NCBI GenBank assembly: GCA_964458655.1
Contig: CAYWJT010000053.1
Location: forward strand, 1 to 18,068
Direction of reading: 5' to 3'
Source: CAYWJT01 sp964458655
GTDB lineage: Bacteria; Acidobacteriota; Aminicenantia; Aminicenantales; Saccharicenantaceae
Length of the DNA stretch: 18,068 nucleotides
Under the pieces are notes generated by a model. That model saw only the letters and a list, made by a program, of their open reading frames with translations, made no database searches and was not told the DNA's origin. This document shows positions 1 through 7,652 of the stretch, one piece after another; the first letter of the stretch is position 1, and the number at the start of each line of letters is the position of its first letter. The position numbers were made by a program, and so were the translations under genes.

Positions 1-289
1 CGGGCTTGGAGTCCGGGGCCCACTTCTGGACGCCCGGCCGCGAGATGCCCAGCAGCACCAGCGGCACTTCCAGGCCCTGAAGCTTGCAGTGGGGGATGGC
101 TACGCCGTTGCCGATGGCGGTCGAGCCCATGGCCTCCCTTTCCGAGAGCTTTTTCATGAGCTCCCCGGCCTCGAGTTCGCCGTGGCCCTCTTCCACCCGG
201 GCGGCCATCTCGGCCAGGACTTCGTCCCTGGTCCGGCCCTTGAGGTCGATGATTATGGAATTCTCTGATAGGAGCTTGTGGAGTTTCAC
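1..289 (-). CDS. ptsN: PTS EIIA-like nitrogen regulatory protein (PtsN), 3' end cut by window edge
   Basis: The first 96 codons are present; the C-terminus lies beyond the left edge. The fold is the fructose/mannitol-type EIIA domain. The phospho-acceptor histidine is visible in the motif GVAIPHCKL (His about 67), preceded by the typical REAMGSTAIGNG segment. In the nitrogen PTS, EIIA-Ntr accepts phosphate from NPr and acts as a regulator rather than a sugar transporter; that role is known of the family, not shown here. The start is GTG at 289: an in-frame TAG lies directly before it, so no longer start is possible. It follows hpf by 17 nt and is probably the last or near-last gene of the recJ–lpt–rpoN transcript. 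Next to rpoN and hpf this is the classic sigma-54 neighbourhood, which supports PtsN over a sugar-specific EIIA. Confidence 0.9.
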   Translation of the reverse strand, partial: MKLHKLLSENSIIIDLKGRTRDEVLAEMAARVEEGHGELEAGELMKKLSEREAMGSTAIGNGVAIPHCKLQGLEVPLVLLGISRPGVQKWAPDSKP

Positions 290-306
290 CTACCGGCGCC
301 TCGCTT

Positions 307-831
307 TCATTCCGGCTCGATCAGCCCGATATTGCCGTCCTTGGTCCTGTAGACGACCGCCCAGCGCTCGGATTCGTCCCTCCGGAACATGAACACTTCC
401 CGGCCCGAAACTCCGAGTTCCAGCAGGGCTTCATCCAGGGACATGGGCTTGAAGGAGAAGTTGGCGCTCCGGACCAGCCGCGGCCGCGGTTCGCCGGTCT
501 CCTCGGAGGGCGACAGCTCTTTCCTTTCCCGACCGCCGCGCCTCTTCTGCTCCCGCCACTTGTCCCGCTCTTTCTTGACCTTGTGCTCCAGGTTGTCGAA
601 GGCCCGCTTGAGGGAATCCATGGTGTCCATGGTCTCTTCCTGGACGACGATGACGCCGCCCTTGGCTCTCAGGCTTATCTCGGCCTTATGCCTCTTCTTC
701 TCGACGGTGAAGATTATATCGACGTCGATGATCTTGGGGAACAGGCGTTTCAGCTCTCCCAACCGCTTTTCGCAGTAGGCTTTTATCTCCGGCGTCAGGC
801 TGGCCCCCCTGGTCGTGTAATGAGGATTCAT
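307..831 (-). CDS. hpf: Ribosome hibernation promoting factor, long form
   Basis: The protein has 174 residues. Residues 1-95 form the S30AE/YfiA ribosome-binding domain (beta strands with a basic helix near DSLKRAFDNLEHKVKKERDK). A charged linker spans about 96-117, and residues 118-174 match the C-terminal dimerisation domain of long HPF, with SLDEALLELG and a WAVVYRTKDGNIGLIEP ending. Long HPF dimerises 70S ribosomes into inactive 100S particles in stationary phase (family knowledge). The ATG at 831 overlaps the rpoN stop by 4 nt (ATGA), with a purine-rich GGAGGAGGGAAGGG just upstream, so the start is well supported; reading further upstream in this frame only gives antisense-like sequence over rpoN. 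Placement between rpoN and ptsN is the conserved order in many diderms. Confidence 0.95.
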   Translation of the reverse strand: MNPHYTTRGASLTPEIKAYCEKRLGELKRLFPKIIDVDIIFTVEKKRHKAEISLRAKGGVIVVQEETMDTMDSLKRAFDNLEHKVKKERDKWREQKRRGGRERKELSPSEETGEPRPRLVRSANFSFKPMSLDEALLELGVSGREVFMFRRDESERWAVVYRTKDGNIGLIEPE

Positions 832-2315
832 ACCCTTCCCTCCTCCATCGAGTGTTTTCTCTTCCTTATGTGGGACGGATCGATGCCGAGCTGTTCCCGG
901 TACTTGGCCACCGTCCGGCGGGCGATCCTGATGTTCACGCGTTCGAGCACCTTCTGGATGTCTATGTCGCTCAGCGGGTTGGCCCGGTCCTCGTCCCCGA
1001 CGATTCTGCGGATCAGGTCCTTGATGCGGACAGACGAGATGTCGTCTCCCTGGTCCGACGCGATGGACTTGTGGAAGAAGTAATTCAGCGCGAAAACGCC
1101 CTGGGGCGTCTGGATGTGCTTGTTGGCGACCACCCGGGCGACCGTGGATTCGTGGACCCCGATCTCCCGGGCCACCTCGCTCAGGACCATCGGCCGCAAG
1201 TGCTCGATGCCCTTCTCCAAGAACTCCTTCTGCTTCTCGACGACGCAGCGGGCCACCTTGTAGATGGTCCGGTCCCTCTGGTCCAGGCTGCGCAGGAACC
1301 AGATGGCCTTGCGCCAGTTTTCCTTGAGGTAGGCGTAGGCCTCGGGCTGGGCCCTCTGGGCCTCGGAGAGCAGGCTGCGGTAGTGCTGGTTCAGCCTGAG
1401 CCTCGGCACGCCCTCGTCGTTCAGGCTGATGGACCAGTCGTCGCCCTCCTTGGTCACGATGATGTCCGGCACGATGTAGTTCGTCGCCTCCCGCGAGTAC
1501 CTGCGGCCGGGCTTGGGTTCGAGGCTGCGGATGAAGTGGATGTGCGGCCTGAGCTCGGGGACGGGCAGGTTGAGAACCTTGGAAAGCTGGGCGTAATCCG
1601 ATTTTTCGAAGAGCGCGAGATGATTGGCCACGATCTCGCGGGCCGGGCCGTCCTTTATCCCCAATTGGTCCAGTTGCGCCAGGAGGGCCTCGCTCAAATT
1701 GAGGCTGCCCGCGCCGACAGGGTCGAAGGTCTTTATCTTCTCGCGGATGGACTGCACCTTCTCCACCGGCGCCCGGCACAGAGCCGCCAGCTCCTCCACT
1801 GAGGAAGTCAGGTAGCCGTCGTCGTCGATGTTGCCGATTATGAAATTGGCGATCTCGAGCTCCTCGGGGTCGGAAAAGGTCAGGCCGGCCTGCCATTCCA
1901 GGTGCTCCTGAAGCGAAGGCGACTTGGTCAGGAAGTTCTCCAGGGCCACGGTCTCCTTCTTTTCGCCCGAGAACCTGGGCAGCAGTCCGCCGTCTATGTA
2001 TTCCTGGAAGGCGAGCTCGGCGCCGTCGCGGAACTCGTCGTCCCTGTCCAGCAGTTCGGGGTCGGAGTCGGAAGGGGCGTCGGCCTCGGCCGGGCCCGCT
2101 TCAGCGCCTTCCGCCGAGGAAGCCTGTTCCTCTCCCGAGGGCTGGTCCGGCTCCTCTTCGGCGAGTTCCAGGAAGGGGTTCTGCTCGAGCTCGGCGTCGA
2201 TGACCTCGACGAGCTCCAGGTTCGTCAGCGGCAGGAGCTTTATGGCCTGCTGCAGGGCGGGAGCCAGGATCAGACGCTGGGTCTGCCGCTGGTCCAGTCT
2301 CGGCCTGATGCTCAT
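828..2315 (-). CDS. rpoN: RNA polymerase sigma-54 factor
   Basis: The protein has 495 residues, a normal length for sigma-54. Region I (about 1-50) is the Gln/Leu-rich activator-interacting segment (LDQRQTQRLILAPALQQAI). Region II (about 51-118) is acidic and low-complexity. The core-binding domain follows, then a helix-turn-helix around SEVAREIGVHESTVARVVA, and the diagnostic RpoN box ARRTVAKYRE lies at 465-474. It recognises -24/-12 promoters and needs AAA+ activators; none is encoded in this window. The start ATG at 2315 has an AGAGAGGG Shine-Dalgarno sequence. It lies 31 nt after lptB and overlaps hpf by 4 nt. The lptB–rpoN–hpf–ptsN order is widespread in LPS-bearing bacteria, so co-expression with LPS export is ancestral rather than unusual. 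Confidence 0.97.
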   Translation of the reverse strand: MSIRPRLDQRQTQRLILAPALQQAIKLLPLTNLELVEVIDAELEQNPFLELAEEEPDQPSGEEQASSAEGAEAGPAEADAPSDSDPELLDRDDEFRDGAELAFQEYIDGGLLPRFSGEKKETVALENFLTKSPSLQEHLEWQAGLTFSDPEELEIANFIIGNIDDDGYLTSSVEELAALCRAPVEKVQSIREKIKTFDPVGAGSLNLSEALLAQLDQLGIKDGPAREIVANHLALFEKSDYAQLSKVLNLPVPELRPHIHFIRSLEPKPGRRYSREATNYIVPDIIVTKEGDDWSISLNDEGVPRLRLNQHYRSLLSEAQRAQPEAYAYLKENWRKAIWFLRSLDQRDRTIYKVARCVVEKQKEFLEKGIEHLRPMVLSEVAREIGVHESTVARVVANKHIQTPQGVFALNYFFHKSIASDQGDDISSVRIKDLIRRIVGDEDRANPLSDIDIQKVLERVNIRIARRTVAKYREQLGIDPSHIRKRKHSMEEGRV

Positions 2316-2346
2316 CCCGCGTTCCCTCTCTTGACCTCGGACATAT

Positions 2347-3069
2347 CTATAGACGGAACTCCCGGCCCAAATAGCTCTGTCTGACAGCCTCAGAGGTTAT
2401 GACCTCCTCGGGAGTGCCCGACATGAGCAGCCGTCCGCTTTCCATTATATAGGCACGGTCGGTCACGGCCAAAGCCTCGCGCACGGCGTGGTCGGTCAGC
2501 AGGATGCCGAGACCGCGGTCCCGGAGCCCGCGGATGAGCTTCTTGAGCTCCAGCACGGCCAGCGGGTCGACGCCCGTGAAAGGCTCATCGAGCAGCAGGA
2601 CCCGTGGCTCCGCTGCCAGGGCGCGGACGATCTCGAGCCTGCGGCGCTCGCCGCCGGAGAGGTCGACCGCCCGACTGCGGGCGAGCGGCTCCAGACCGAA
2701 CTCATCCAGGAGGCGGTCGGCAAGGCCCGGGTCCCTGCGGGCGGCACCCTTGAACTCCAGGACCGCCTGGATATTCCCCCTGACCGTCAGACCGCGGAAA
2801 ACCGAGGCCTCCTGGGGCAGGAAGCCCAGTCCTTTGCGGGCCCTCAAGTACATCGGCAGGTCCGAGACGTCCTCTTCCCCCAGAAATACCCTGCCCCTGT
2901 CAGGCGCCGCCAGGCCGGCGATGATCGAAAAAACGGTGGTTTTCCCCGCTCCGTTCGGGCCGAGCAGGCCGACCACCTCGCCGCGGCCGACCTCGAGCGA
3001 CAGGCCGTCCACGACCTTCCTTCCGCCGTAGCTCTTCTCGAGGTCGAGGGCCTTCAAAAGATGGTTCAT
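2347..3069 (-). CDS. lptB: LPS export ABC transporter ATPase LptB
   Basis: This 240-residue ABC ATPase has every core motif: Walker A GPNGAGKT (37-44), Q-loop Gln86 in FLPQEASVF, signature LSGGE (137-141), Walker B VLLLDEPF (157-164) and H-loop His194 in TDHAV. The FLPQEASVFRGLTV segment and the DEPFTGVDPLAV sequence are typical of LptB among ABC ATPases. It works in the cytoplasm as a dimer under LptF/LptG to extract LPS from the inner membrane. LptF and LptG are not in the window. The ATG at 3069 overlaps the stop of the upstream LptC/A gene by 4 nt, implying translational coupling. The following gene is rpoN. Confidence in LptB rather than a LivF/LivG-type ATPase comes from both the sequence and the lpt neighbour. 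Confidence 0.95.
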   Translation of the reverse strand: MNHLLKALDLEKSYGGRKVVDGLSLEVGRGEVVGLLGPNGAGKTTVFSIIAGLAAPDRGRVFLGEEDVSDLPMYLRARKGLGFLPQEASVFRGLTVRGNIQAVLEFKGAARRDPGLADRLLDEFGLEPLARSRAVDLSGGERRRLEIVRALAAEPRVLLLDEPFTGVDPLAVLELKKLIRGLRDRGLGILLTDHAVREALAVTDRAYIMESGRLLMSGTPEEVITSEAVRQSYLGREFRL

Positions 3070-4958
3070 GGTGAGCGTTTCAGCCGGACGGAAGACCTTC
3101 CCTTGCCTCTCTTTTCGACGAGGATTCTATCATCCGTAAGGGTCAAAGTCAATTTGTCCCCCCTGATGATACGGCCGTCGGCGTCCGTCAAAGAAGGGTT
3201 ATCCGCAAGCTCCAGGGCGGCGCTTGCCGGGCTGAAGGAAGCCCTGCCGGCCTCGCCCCGTATGCCGCCGCGGACCAGCCTGACGGGCCCGTAAGCCTCG
3301 AGGGTTTTGAGGCGGTTCCGCTCTCCTGAAAACACCGCTTCCGCCCTGTCCGAGGCCAGGGAAAAGCCTTCGGCCGTGATCACGACCTGCCTCCTGAACT
3401 CCACCCGGCCGCCTTCCGGCTGCCCTGAGGCCTCCCCGCATGTAATCCGGACGGATGTTTCTCCCGGCTCTTTGGTCTTCGGGGCCGCCTGTACATAAGT
3501 CAGGCCGGCCGAAACCGAGCCCCTGGCCACAAAGCTCCCCTTGGAGCTGTCGAGCTCTATGCTCTGAGCCGAGATATGCCGGCTTCCCTGCCACAGCCTG
3601 GCTCTCCCGTCAAGGCCCAGCCGCGCGCCCCTTTCCGAGCTCCGCGCATCGTCGGCCAGAAAGAAGAGCGTTTCTCCAGGCTCGAACATGCCGGACACGG
3701 CGCCGCCTCCCCCCGGCTTAACGTGCCCCTTGACCTTGCCTGAAAGGGCGAACTCTTCTTTGACCGTGTCAAGCGAGAGTCTGTCCCCTTCCGCGGCCAG
3801 CGCTTCAGACTCCACGGAAACCGGGCCGCGGCTCTGCTCAGCGCTCGTTCCGGCCGCGAGCGCGCCTGAAGCGACATCGAAGCTGAGGCCGGCCGCCGAA
3901 ACGGCAAGCTTCCCCCCGCCCTCTCCAAGGTATTCCGCCCTGACCGCGGCCGGGACGGTCAGGCCGGCCGGGCTGCCGGATTTGTCCAGCGAGCCCTCGG
4001 CGGAAGCGGCGGACAGCGTGAGGCGCGTTCCGTCTTGCCCCGCCAGCACGACGCCGACGCCTCCTTCGGCCGCGAACCGCGCCGGAAAAGAGGCGCCGCC
4101 CGAGAAAAAGACCGAGGCCGCCGCGGCTTCGACCTCGACACGACTTTTTCCGTCCGGGGAAACGCCGAGCTCGAGGCGGACGCCTTCAGCAAGCTCGACC
4201 TTTTCCAGCGTGTCGGCTTCGGACGAAAGCCTGAAGCTCAGCCGGCCGGCGCGGGCCTTCAAGCCGTCCATGTCGAGCGCGGCCCCGCCGGCGGCTTCTC
4301 CGCTTCTCCCGGCCCAGTCGAAGGCCAGCGACCCGCCGGATAGAATGAACCCCCGCTCCGGCCGGCCGCCGCCTGTGAGCTCGGCCCGGAACGGCGCCTT
4401 CACGATAAGCTTCTCGTCCCGGCCGTTGAAGACGCTCAGGGCGCGGGAGGCCCCGACAGGAGAGGCGGTCGCTGACATCTCCTCCTCACCCGCCTCTTCG
4501 GCCGCGCCAGGCTCGCCCGCTGCGCCCGGGAAAGCCAGGGCCAGCCTGCTTTGTCCGCGCCGGGCTTCGAGCGGCCCGAAAAAGGAGAACTCCGCGCGTG
4601 AGGGGTTGTAGACGGCTAGTTCGGCGCGTATCTCGCTCCCGGCCTCACCCTCTCCGCCTGATATCCTGACCAGCACGCCGCCCTCGAGACGGACGGAGCC
4701 GTCCGCCTCGGCGACCGACCTCAGGGCCCGGACCTCGGCCGCCAGCCGGCCCCGGCTGAACTCGAAATGCCTGACGTTCTCGGCCGCGGGTTCAACGGCC
4801 TGCCCCGCGGCCGGGACTTGCGCCCGTTCTTTCGCCTGTTTTCCGCCCCCCGGCCCGCCGCCGCGAACGATGAAATAAAGGACGGCCGCCGCGACAAGCA
4901 GCAGAGCCGGAGCGGAGAGCAGCGCGAGGGCTCTACCCGGCCGCAGTCGCTTCGCCAT
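3066..4958 (-). CDS. Inner-membrane-anchored LptC/LptA-like (OstA-fold) LPS bridge protein
   Basis: This 630-residue protein has one N-terminal membrane segment (about 10-31) after a basic start (MAKRLRPGR), then a Gly/Pro/Ala/Gln linker to about 60, and a long beta-strand-rich periplasmic part. Residues about 62-200 look LptC-like (strands ending VRISGG, AELAVYNPSRAEFSFFG). From about 375 to the end there are repeated OstA/LptA-type strands (VESEALAAEGDRLSL, SAQSIELDSSKGSFVARG, ITAEGFSLASDRAEAVFSG), finishing with RIIRGDKLTLTLTDDRILVE as in the LptA C-terminus. Separate LptC and LptA are each only about 180-190 residues, so this is much longer than either. It sits in the lptC–lptA slot directly before lptB (4-nt overlap) and no other lptA or lptC is present, so it probably replaces both. 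The start ATG at 4958 has a GAGGGG ribosome site. The domain assignment is by eye and divergent. Confidence 0.75.
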   Translation of the reverse strand: MAKRLRPGRALALLSAPALLLVAAAVLYFIVRGGGPGGGKQAKERAQVPAAGQAVEPAAENVRHFEFSRGRLAAEVRALRSVAEADGSVRLEGGVLVRISGGEGEAGSEIRAELAVYNPSRAEFSFFGPLEARRGQSRLALAFPGAAGEPGAAEEAGEEEMSATASPVGASRALSVFNGRDEKLIVKAPFRAELTGGGRPERGFILSGGSLAFDWAGRSGEAAGGAALDMDGLKARAGRLSFRLSSEADTLEKVELAEGVRLELGVSPDGKSRVEVEAAAASVFFSGGASFPARFAAEGGVGVVLAGQDGTRLTLSAASAEGSLDKSGSPAGLTVPAAVRAEYLGEGGGKLAVSAAGLSFDVASGALAAGTSAEQSRGPVSVESEALAAEGDRLSLDTVKEEFALSGKVKGHVKPGGGGAVSGMFEPGETLFFLADDARSSERGARLGLDGRARLWQGSRHISAQSIELDSSKGSFVARGSVSAGLTYVQAAPKTKEPGETSVRITCGEASGQPEGGRVEFRRQVVITAEGFSLASDRAEAVFSGERNRLKTLEAYGPVRLVRGGIRGEAGRASFSPASAALELADNPSLTDADGRIIRGDKLTLTLTDDRILVEKRGKGRSSVRLKRSP

Positions 4959-4965
4959 GGTCCCC

Positions 4966-6663
4966 TCAGGGTTTCAGGTCTTCTATGACAAGCGATACCC
5001 GGCTTTCCCCCAGGTATTCGGACATATGGACGGAATAGGCCAGGTCCAGGACGCTGCCCCGGCCTATCTTCTGCTTCAGGGCGGCCTTGTCCCAGCCCAG
5101 GACTTCGAAAACGCGGCCTTCGTTGCGGGCCAGGAACTTGAGGTGCTTGCCGTTCATGAGCAGCGGCTCGCCGGCCACCTCGACGCCTTCAGCCAGGAAC
5201 ACGGGCTTGGGGTTGCCCACCCCGAACGGGAAGAGCAGTCCGTAATTGTCGAGGAAAGCCCCGTCGATGCCGCCGAACGGCAGCGGAGCGTCGATCTGGA
5301 GCTTCCTGACCAGGCTTTCGTCGGGGATGGCCCGGTCGGCGGCGGCGTTTATGGCCGACTTGAAATCGTCCATCCTTTCGAGCGGCAGGGTGCAGCCGAC
5401 CGCGTAGCGGTGGCCGCCGTAGCTCAGGAACAGGTCTCGGCAGGAATCGAGCAGGTCGATGAGCGGCACGTCGGAGATGCTCCGGCCCGAGCCGTGGGCC
5501 CGGTCGCCTTCGTAGGCGAACAGGATGACCGGGCGGTGGAACAGGTCCTTGAGCTTGGAGGCGACGATCCCGATGACCCCGCGGTGCCACTGCTCGCTGC
5601 CCAGGACGAGGCAGCGGTACCTTTCGTCGAGGGAGCGGGCCTGGACCTTCTCCCTGGCCTGCTCGAATATCTTCTCTTCCGTCCTCTGCCGCCGGTAGTT
5701 GAGCTCGTCGAGGCGCTTGACCAGGGCCTGGGATTCCTCGGCGGACTTGCTGAAGAAAAGCTGGACCGCGAGCTCGGTCAGTCCCATGCGGCCGGCCGCG
5801 TTTATCCTCGGCCCGAGCCTGAAGCCCAGGTCGGCCTCGGAAACGGCCCGGCCGTTGATGCCGCAGGCCTCGATCAGGCTCTTGAGCCCGACGTTGCTGA
5901 CGCTCTCGAGGCCCTTCAGGCCGTGCTTGACGAACAGCCTGTTCTCGCCCTTGAGCTCGACGACGTCGGCCACCGTGCCGATGCAGACGAGCTTCAGGTA
6001 ATGGGAGACCGAGTCCTGGCGTCCCCGCTTTTCGAGCAGGGCCTGGATGAGCTTGAAGACGACTCCGACGCCGGCCAGCTGCCGGTAAGGGTAGCCTGAA
6101 TCCTCGAGCACCGGGTCGATGATGGCGGTCGCCTGAGGCAGCGCGTCTCCGGGCATGTGGTGGTCGGTGATGATGACGTCGATGCCCGACCGCCGGACCT
6201 TCTCGGTGAATTCAACCGCTTTTATGCCGCAGTCGACGCTGATGACGAGGCTGCAGTTCTTTTCGGCGACGATCCCGGCGTGATGCTCCTTTATGCCGTA
6301 GCCGTCGGCCAGCCTCTCCGGGATGAAATAATCGACCTCGGCGCCGAGGGAGGTCAGCGCCTTGTGCAGCATGACCACCGACAGGACGCCGTCGACGTCG
6401 TAGTCGCCGAAGATCAGGACCCGTTCTTTCCGCTCGACGGCGCGCTCGATCCGCTCGACCGCCTCCTTCATCCCTTTCATCAGGTACGGGTCGTGGAACT
6501 GGTCGGGCGTGCCGTAGAGGAACAGGCGGGCGGCCTCGGGCTCGACCACCCCTCGGTTCGTGAGCACCCTGGCAATGGGCAGGGGGATGCCCAGCTCCGC
6601 GGCCAGCCTGTGGGCGGCCGTGGACGGCGGCCTGACGATCCATAGAGCCGAACTCATTATCAC
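4966..6663 (-). CDS. recJ: Single-stranded-DNA-specific exonuclease RecJ
   Basis: The protein has 565 residues, close to the E. coli length. The DHH phosphoesterase domain carries GDYDVDG (86-92), SVDCG with Asp144, TDHH (166-169), IIDP (181-184) and GPRINAAGRM (284-293). The DHHA1 domain carries HRGVIGIVASKL (360-371), HGSGRS (390-395) and GGHRYAVG (416-423). An OB-fold tail spans about 455-565. It is a 5'-3' single-strand exonuclease of recombination and mismatch repair. The start is either GTG at 6663 or ATG two codons later at 6657; neither has a clear Shine-Dalgarno sequence. It is the first gene of the minus-strand cluster, 7 nt before the lptC/A gene, and is divergent from ftsY. A recJ lead gene in an lpt–rpoN transcript links repair and envelope genes on one mRNA. 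Confidence 0.95.
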   Translation of the reverse strand: MIMSSALWIVRPPSTAAHRLAAELGIPLPIARVLTNRGVVEPEAARLFLYGTPDQFHDPYLMKGMKEAVERIERAVERKERVLIFGDYDVDGVLSVVMLHKALTSLGAEVDYFIPERLADGYGIKEHHAGIVAEKNCSLVISVDCGIKAVEFTEKVRRSGIDVIITDHHMPGDALPQATAIIDPVLEDSGYPYRQLAGVGVVFKLIQALLEKRGRQDSVSHYLKLVCIGTVADVVELKGENRLFVKHGLKGLESVSNVGLKSLIEACGINGRAVSEADLGFRLGPRINAAGRMGLTELAVQLFFSKSAEESQALVKRLDELNYRRQRTEEKIFEQAREKVQARSLDERYRCLVLGSEQWHRGVIGIVASKLKDLFHRPVILFAYEGDRAHGSGRSISDVPLIDLLDSCRDLFLSYGGHRYAVGCTLPLERMDDFKSAINAAADRAIPDESLVRKLQIDAPLPFGGIDGAFLDNYGLLFPFGVGNPKPVFLAEGVEVAGEPLLMNGKHLKFLARNEGRVFEVLGWDKAALKQKIGRGSVLDLAYSVHMSEYLGESRVSLVIEDLKP

Positions 6664-6677
6664 TCAACTTTATCATA
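6664..6677 (-). promoter_or_regulatory. Possible -10 element for the recJ–lpt–rpoN cluster
   Basis: The minus strand reads TATGAT at 6677-6672, one mismatch from TATAAT, only 8 nt before the recJ GTG. No good -35 hexamer lies 16-18 nt upstream (TCCGAT at best). If used, transcription would begin within a few bases of the recJ start codon, giving a leaderless or nearly leaderless mRNA. The same octamer, ATATGATA, occurs on the minus strand just upstream of murJ. This is a weak call. Confidence 0.3.
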
Positions 6678-6714
6678 TACCCGGCAGCCGCTCAATCGGA
6701 CGAGAGGCGGCGCG

Positions 6715-6743
6715 TTGACAACCGCCGGGGCCGAAAATAGAAT
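6715..6743 (+). promoter_or_regulatory. Sigma-70-type promoter for ftsY
   Basis: A perfect -35 TTGACA (6715-6720) is separated by exactly 17 nt from TAGAAT (6738-6743), one mismatch from the consensus -10. The predicted transcription start is about 6749-6751. The ftsY GTG is at 6753, so the mRNA would have only about 2-4 nt of leader and no room for a Shine-Dalgarno sequence. It drives ftsY and probably ribD and ribE. Confidence 0.8.
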
Positions 6744-6752
6744 GATGGTGTC

Positions 6753-7652
6753 GTGATCAGCAGGCTCCAGGAAAAGCTCGCCAAAACCCGCAATGTTTTC
6801 AAGAGGATAGGCTCGGCCCTGGCCGGCGGCCGCGACCGGGACCAGGTCCTGGAGGAACTGTCCGAAGCCCTCATCCTGGCCGACGTAGGCGTGCCCGCGA
6901 CCGAAAGGATAGTCGGGGCGCTGCGCCGGAAGACCTCCAGGGACGCGTCGAGGGAGGAGCTTCTCGCCGCCCTCAAGGCCGAGCTCCTGGCCGTCCTTTC
7001 GCCCGACGGCGGCTCCGCGCCTTTCGCCGACGGCCTCGAAGGTCCGGCCGTCGTCCTCATGGTCGGGGCCAACGGCGGCGGCAAGACCACCTCGGCCGCC
7101 AAGCTGGCCGCCCGGGCGCGTAAGGCCGGCCGCAAGGTCGTGATGGCGGCCGCGGACACCTTCCGGGCCGCCGCCCGCGAGCAGCTCGCGGCCTGGGGCA
7201 AAAAGCTGGACGTGCCGGTCGTCAAGGGCCAGTACGGAGCCGACCCGGCCTCGGTCGTCTTCGACGCCGTCCGCTCTTTCAAGGCCCAGGCTGCGGACCT
7301 GCTGCTCGTGGACACCGCCGGCAGGATCCACACCAACCTCAACCTCATGAACGAGCTCGAGAAGATACGCCGCGTCGCGGCCCGCGAAGCCCCGGAGGCG
7401 GGGCGTGAATCCCTCCTCGTCCTCGACGCCTGCTTCGGCCAGAACGCCCTCGTCCAGGCCCGGGAGTTCCTGAAATTCTCCGGCCTGACCGGCGTCTTCC
7501 TGACCAAGGTGGACGGCACGGCCAGGGGCGGGGTGGCCGTGGCCATCAGCTCCGAGCTCGGCCTGCCCGTCAGGTTCCTGGGCGTCGGGGAGCAGCCGGA
7601 CGACATCGAGGAATTCGAGGCCCGGGAGTTCGTGGAGGCTCTGCTCGAATGA
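6753..7652 (+). CDS. ftsY: Signal recognition particle receptor FtsY
   Basis: The protein has 299 residues and is the short form lacking an acidic A domain. Residues 1-80 form the N helical bundle (RLQEKLAKTRN, VLEELSEALILADVG). The G domain has P-loop GANGGGKTT (105-113), DTFRAAAREQL (135-145), DTAGR (187-191) and TKVDGTARGG (251-260), closing with GVGEQPDDIEEFEAREFV. It docks the SRP–ribosome complex at the membrane. The start is GTG at 6753: the in-frame TAG at 6738 excludes upstream starts. The upstream ATGs at 6742 and 6745 are out of this frame (the ATG at 6745 would give only three codons). The promoter at 6715-6743 predicts a nearly leaderless transcript. The last codons overlap ribD by 4 nt (ATGA), so riboflavin synthesis is translationally coupled to ftsY. 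Confidence 0.97.
   Translation: MISRLQEKLAKTRNVFKRIGSALAGGRDRDQVLEELSEALILADVGVPATERIVGALRRKTSRDASREELLAALKAELLAVLSPDGGSAPFADGLEGPAVVLMVGANGGGKTTSAAKLAARARKAGRKVVMAAADTFRAAAREQLAAWGKKLDVPVVKGQYGADPASVVFDAVRSFKAQAADLLLVDTAGRIHTNLNLMNELEKIRRVAAREAPEAGRESLLVLDACFGQNALVQAREFLKFSGLTGVFLTKVDGTARGGVAVAISSELGLPVRFLGVGEQPDDIEEFEAREFVEALLE

Noticed and set aside
584..587. LeuRS KMSKS degeneration (AMSKS, protein residues 583-587) as a sign of an inactive enzyme
   Set aside because: The coordinates here are residue numbers. The catalytic second lysine and all other motifs are intact, and variation at the first position occurs in active synthetases.
832..1896. Upstream extension of Hpf to 529 residues
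   Set aside because: The added part is an out-of-frame reading of rpoN; the ATG at 831 has a strong ribosome site and the 4-nt overlap.
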